Source: Sulfurovum sp. (GTDB lineage Bacteria > Campylobacterota > Campylobacteria > Campylobacterales > Sulfurovaceae). From it: a stretch of DNA of 7,386 nt. This document shows positions 5,152-7,386 of this stretch, piece by piece (position 1 is the first letter of the stretch; each line of letters begins with the position of its first letter). Location: the NCBI GenBank assembly GCA_026985755.1, contig JALSPX010000253.1:1-7386 (forward strand), given 5' to 3'. The notes below the pieces were generated by a model. It was not told the DNA's origin. It was given only the letters and a program-made list of their open reading frames with translations, and did not search any database. The position numbers were made by a program, and so were the translations under genes.

Positions 5152-5959
5152 TGGCTTTGTCTTCTCTCAGTTTCAGTTCTCTTTCAAATCCCCAAGCCTT
5201 ACGATGCTCTAATACTTCACTCTTCTCTATCACCTCAACGAGCATAGACTCTTTGTCTTCAAGCATCATCTCTACTTCACCTTCTGGAGATACCAACATC
5301 GTATCACCATAAAACTTCCATTTGACTTCCTCATCACTATACTCACCCAAACGGTTGGCACGAAGTACATAACAACCGTGTAAAAAAGCTTTTGTCTTAA
5401 TGATTTCCCGCCATCTATTGTGCGAACCAAAAGTAGATGCCGTAGGCAATAAGACCAAATCTACCTTTTTATGTGTCACCTGCTCCCAAAATGGGTCAAA
5501 GTGCAATTCAAAACCTGCCATCACCATAACCTTAAACCCTTTAAGGTTAAAAGTCATCGCATCTTTAAGTGGAGCCACCTCATTGGCAAAAAATTTCTTT
5601 TCATTCCAATGTGTGTAAGGCAGTAGAATTTGTTGTTCATAATAGCGTGTATTTTTTGCTGTTATTTTTACAATCGTTTTATGATAGCCATCTTTTTTAG
5701 TGATGATAATAGGTGCAATAAAAACAATATCATACTTTATAGAAAGATTTTTAAGTAACTCTAGATGTTTCTTTGTTTGTTCTTTTACCATATTAGGAGC
5801 CATGGTAGCAAATTCTTTAAAAAAGTGATTAAGCACATATTCACCAAGCAGCATCACATCTGCACCACGTTCAGCTGCTTTTTTAAGATAAAACTCCAAA
5901 CGTGTAGCATTCATCCCCAATGTTGGCAGTTGAAGTGCAGCGACTACCAGCTGTGCCAT
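5138..5959 (-). CDS. Nitrilase-fold (carbon-nitrogen hydrolase) protein with a degenerate catalytic triad
   Basis: The fold is that of the nitrilase superfamily, whose Glu-Lys-Cys triad hydrolyses non-peptide C-N bonds. The 273 residues are the normal length and the overall pattern is intact: VAALQLP (6-12), MLLGEYV (36-42, with the Glu at E40), VDLVLLPTAST (166-176), the RWREIIKTKAFLHGCYVLRANR region (182-203) and GDTMLVSPEGEV (218-229). At the Lys position, in YYEQQILLP (106-114), no Lys is found. At the nucleophile position, in VMAGFELHFD (146-155), G149 stands where the family has Cys (usual pattern ICYE). The codon at 5515-5513 is GGT. The only Cys, C196, is in the non-catalytic NGCYV-like position. 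The frame is clean, so this looks like a maintained pseudoenzyme or an enzyme with a different chemistry, not a decaying gene. The start overlaps the xseB stop (TAATG); GAGGA lies 6 bases before it. Confidence 0.85.
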   Translation of the reverse strand: MAQLVVAALQLPTLGMNATRLEFYLKKAAERGADVMLLGEYVLNHFFKEFATMAPNMVKEQTKKHLELLKNLSIKYDIVFIAPIIITKKDGYHKTIVKITAKNTRYYEQQILLPYTHWNEKKFFANEVAPLKDAMTFNLKGFKVMVMAGFELHFDPFWEQVTHKKVDLVLLPTASTFGSHNRWREIIKTKAFLHGCYVLRANRLGEYSDEEVKWKFYGDTMLVSPEGEVEMMLEDKESMLVEVIEKSEVLEHRKAWGFERELKLREDKANDTK

Positions 5960-6168
5960 TATGCATCCTCTGCTATATTTTGATTGGCTTGTTCAATCAC
6001 TGTTATTTTTGTTTTTGCCTCTTCTATGAGTGTTTGTGCCTCTTTAATATTCTTTAAACCCTCTTCATAAAGCTTTACTGATTCTTCAAGCGTAATCTCT
6101 GGATTCATAAGTTTTTCTAGCAATTCTTTAGAATGCTCTAACTTCTCTTCAAATGTACTATTTTTCAT
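5959..6168 (-). CDS. xseB: Exodeoxyribonuclease VII small subunit
   Basis: XseB binds in several copies to the large subunit XseA to form exonuclease VII, which degrades single-stranded DNA into oligonucleotides in repair. The 69 residues match the short family length. The typical pattern is visible: FEEKLEHSKELLEKL (6-20), the conserved ITLEESVKLYEEGLKNIKEA (25-44) and a final helix LIEEAKTKITVIEQ (47-60), predicted as an all-helical coiled coil. The ATG at 6168 has GAGGT 5 bases upstream. The stop codon shares one base with the nitrilase-fold start. No xseA is in the window, which is common since the two subunits are often unlinked. Confidence 0.92.
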   Translation of the reverse strand: MKNSTFEEKLEHSKELLEKLMNPEITLEESVKLYEEGLKNIKEAQTLIEEAKTKITVIEQANQNIAEDA

Positions 6169-6186
6169 CTTTTACCTCACTTTTAT

Positions 6187-6205
6187 AAAAGCTTTCAAAG
6201 AAAGC
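6187..6205 (-). terminator. Weak intrinsic terminator candidate after metX
   Basis: On the minus strand GCTTTC-TTT-GAAAGC (6205-6191) is a perfect 6-bp stem with a 3-base loop, followed directly by TTTT (6190-6187). It lies 12 bases past the metX stop. The stem is short and the T-tract stops at four, so termination would be partial. The adjoining 12-bp palindrome CTTTTATAAAAG (6191-6180) contains a TATAAA that might instead serve as a -10 for xseB. Confidence 0.35.
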
Positions 6206-6214
6206 ATACCATAA

Positions 6215-6241
6215 TTCCTAATTCCTAATTCCTAATTCTAA
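6215..6241 (-). repeat. TTAGGAA heptanucleotide tandem repeat across the metX stop codon
   Basis: On the minus strand three exact copies of TTAGGAA (6235-6229, 6228-6222, 6221-6215) follow a degenerate TTAGAA (6241-6236) and are followed by TTATGG. The repeat encodes the last residues LELGIRN of MetX and its TAG stop (6220-6218), which falls in the third exact copy. Since 7 is not a multiple of 3, loss of a unit changes the frame. Confidence 0.9.
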
Positions 6242-7327
6242 CACTTCTCTTATGTGCGCTTCAAATTTCTCTACCTCTACCAAAAAAGCATCATGTCCAT
6301 AATTACTCTTCACTTCTAGATAACTATGTGCCTGTCCATTACGTGCCATCATCTTAGCGATATGCTCCATCTCCGAAGGAAAAAACAAATAGTCCGATGA
6401 GAAAGAAATCAAATGCACATTGGCTTTAATACGGCTAATCGCATCATGCAAAGAGTCATACCCACGGCTAAGGTTAAAGGTATTGATAGCCTTAACGATA
6501 TAAAGGTATGAAAGTGGGTCAAAGATACGTGAAAAGTTATTTGTATTATACTCCATATAACGCTCTACTTCATAGCGACCAAACAATTCAAAGAGTCCAT
6601 CAGTACCTACATAGTTACGCCCAAACTTATCGTCCATAGAATCAGGTGAAAGGTAAGAGATATGCCCTGCAATCCGCCCAATGGCAAGCCCATCTAAGCC
6701 TTCTTCTTTAAAGTCATCTTTTTCATAATTCCCATGCTTAAAACGTGGGTCTCTACGTATGGCTTCTACAGCTACTTTGTTAAAAGCTATCGTCCAAGGG
6801 CGCGTTGCATAGGTAGCAGCAAGTGCGATGATATCATCTGCAAAGTTAGGGTAGTCAACTGCAAACTGTAACGCCTGCATCCCACCCATAGAACCACCGA
6901 CGATAGCTCGTACATGGTGTATACCAAGATCTGAGAGCAAATGCATCTGCGCACGTATCATATCTTTGATAGTAACTACGGGGAATTTTAGCCTATAAGG
7001 GGCTTGTGTCGAGTAGTTGTTAGACATAGGACCAGTACTTCCAAAGCAGGAGCCTATTACATTGGTAGATATGACAAAATATTTTCTGGTATCTATCCCC
7101 TTGCCATCACCGATGAGTCCATCCCACCAGCCAGCTTTACGTTCTCCCTCATACACACCAGCTGCATGATGCGAACCAGAAAGTGCATGACAGACCAATA
7201 CAACATTAGAGTGGTCAGCATTAAGCTCACCATAGGTTTCGTAAGCTATCTCATACGGTTCTAAGATACGCCCAGATTCCAAGTAAAGTGGTGAGCTAAA
7301 ATGTGCTGTTTTGGTTTCGATTTTCAT
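6218..7327 (-). CDS. metX: Homoserine O-acyltransferase (probably acetyltransferase)
   Basis: MetX transfers an acyl group, normally acetyl from acetyl-CoA, to homoserine, committing it to methionine synthesis in the cytoplasm. The 369 residues match the family (about 360-380) and show the alpha/beta-hydrolase fold. Family signatures are YEIAYETYGELN (25-36), CHALSGSHHAAG (46-57), GWWDGLIGDGKGIDT (66-80), NVIGSCFGSTGP (89-100) and the nucleophile elbow VGGSMGGMQ with S146. The triad is completed by D312 in FSSDYLFFP (309-317) and H345 in NYGHDAFL (342-349). Acetyl versus succinyl specificity in this family depends on a few active-site residues and cannot be settled from motifs alone. The ATG at 7327 gives the expected N-terminus but has no clear Shine-Dalgarno. 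The C-terminus is written in a tandem repeat. Confidence 0.95.
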   Translation of the reverse strand: MKIETKTAHFSSPLYLESGRILEPYEIAYETYGELNADHSNVVLVCHALSGSHHAAGVYEGERKAGWWDGLIGDGKGIDTRKYFVISTNVIGSCFGSTGPMSNNYSTQAPYRLKFPVVTIKDMIRAQMHLLSDLGIHHVRAIVGGSMGGMQALQFAVDYPNFADDIIALAATYATRPWTIAFNKVAVEAIRRDPRFKHGNYEKDDFKEEGLDGLAIGRIAGHISYLSPDSMDDKFGRNYVGTDGLFELFGRYEVERYMEYNTNNFSRIFDPLSYLYIVKAINTFNLSRGYDSLHDAISRIKANVHLISFSSDYLFFPSEMEHIAKMMARNGQAHSYLEVKSNYGHDAFLVEVEKFEAHIREVLELGIRN

Positions 7328-7364
7328 AGACTGCTTTGATGGTGAAATTTATTGGTAATATTTT

Positions 7365-7370
7365 ATCATA
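7365..7370 (-). promoter_or_regulatory. Possible -10 element of metX
   Basis: On the minus strand TATGAT (7370-7365) lies in an A/T-rich stretch 38 bases before the metX ATG. The region is cut by the window edge, so a -35 cannot be judged, and the -10 match is 5 of 6. No conserved S-adenosylmethionine riboswitch elements are seen in the 59 visible upstream bases. Confidence 0.25.
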
Positions 7371-7386
7371 TTTAAACTTGTAGGGT

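Noticed and set aside
5138..5959. Reading the nitrilase-fold gene as a pseudogene
   Set aside because: There is no frameshift or internal stop, the length is normal and the start is coupled to xseB; only the catalytic positions differ, which fits a maintained pseudoenzyme better.
6215..6241. Heptamer array considered as a CRISPR or iteron array
   Set aside because: Units are 7 bases in direct tandem with no spacers, only three exact copies, and no replication or Cas gene is nearby.
7004..7264. Plus-strand open frame of 86 codons inside metX
   Set aside because: It overlaps a highly conserved part of MetX and has no recognisable features of its own.
7328..7386. Possible S-adenosylmethionine riboswitch upstream of metX
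   Set aside because: Only 59 bases are visible, there is no multi-stem structure or known core motif, and such riboswitches are not expected in this lineage.

Overview
The window is AT-rich and densely packed, and it looks like chromosomal DNA of a free-living Campylobacterota (Epsilonproteobacteria), of Sulfurovum/Sulfurimonas type. The main argument is the order rplU-rpmA-obgE-proB, which is the order I know from Campylobacter jejuni and relatives. The glutamate kinase without a PUA domain and the short Obg without a C-terminal extension also fit. The genus is an inference; no rRNA or other phylogenetic marker is present.

Layout, left to right (almost everything is on the minus strand, so transcription runs right to left). 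At 1-592 is a type II toxin-antitoxin pair: a PIN-domain toxin cut by the window edge and a ribbon-helix-helix antitoxin, with their own promoter and a likely operator just behind the proB stop codon. At 656-2539 are proB (glutamate 5-kinase, first step of proline synthesis) and obgE (ribosome-assembly GTPase), three bases apart. At 2652-3011 a small lipoprotein gene on the plus strand separates obgE from the ribosomal protein genes. At 3016-3588 are rpmA (bL27) and rplU (bL21) with a clear promoter upstream. At 3701-6168 is a second minus-strand run, xseB, a nitrilase-fold protein, an E1-like (ThiF/MoeB/HesA) protein, a small lipoprotein and ridA, with overlaps or gaps of 34 bp or less. At 6218-7327 is metX (homoserine O-acyltransferase, methionine synthesis), whose last codons lie in a heptanucleotide tandem repeat.

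Most genes are conserved housekeeping functions. The points that stand out are: (1) the nitrilase-fold protein has Gly where the catalytic Cys should be and Gln where the catalytic Lys should be, so it is predicted to be a pseudoenzyme; (2) its translationally overlapping E1-like partner keeps the ATP-binding residues but has no zinc cysteine pairs and no candidate catalytic Cys; (3) the conserved ribosomal/obg operon carries two accessory insertions, one of them antisense to its neighbours; (4) a TTAGGAA repeat crosses the metX stop codon; (5) the toxin-antitoxin promoter holds two direct repeats exactly 21 bp apart. Nothing here is a CRISPR array, prophage, insertion sequence, tRNA or rRNA. 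No gap between genes exceeds about 120 bp.
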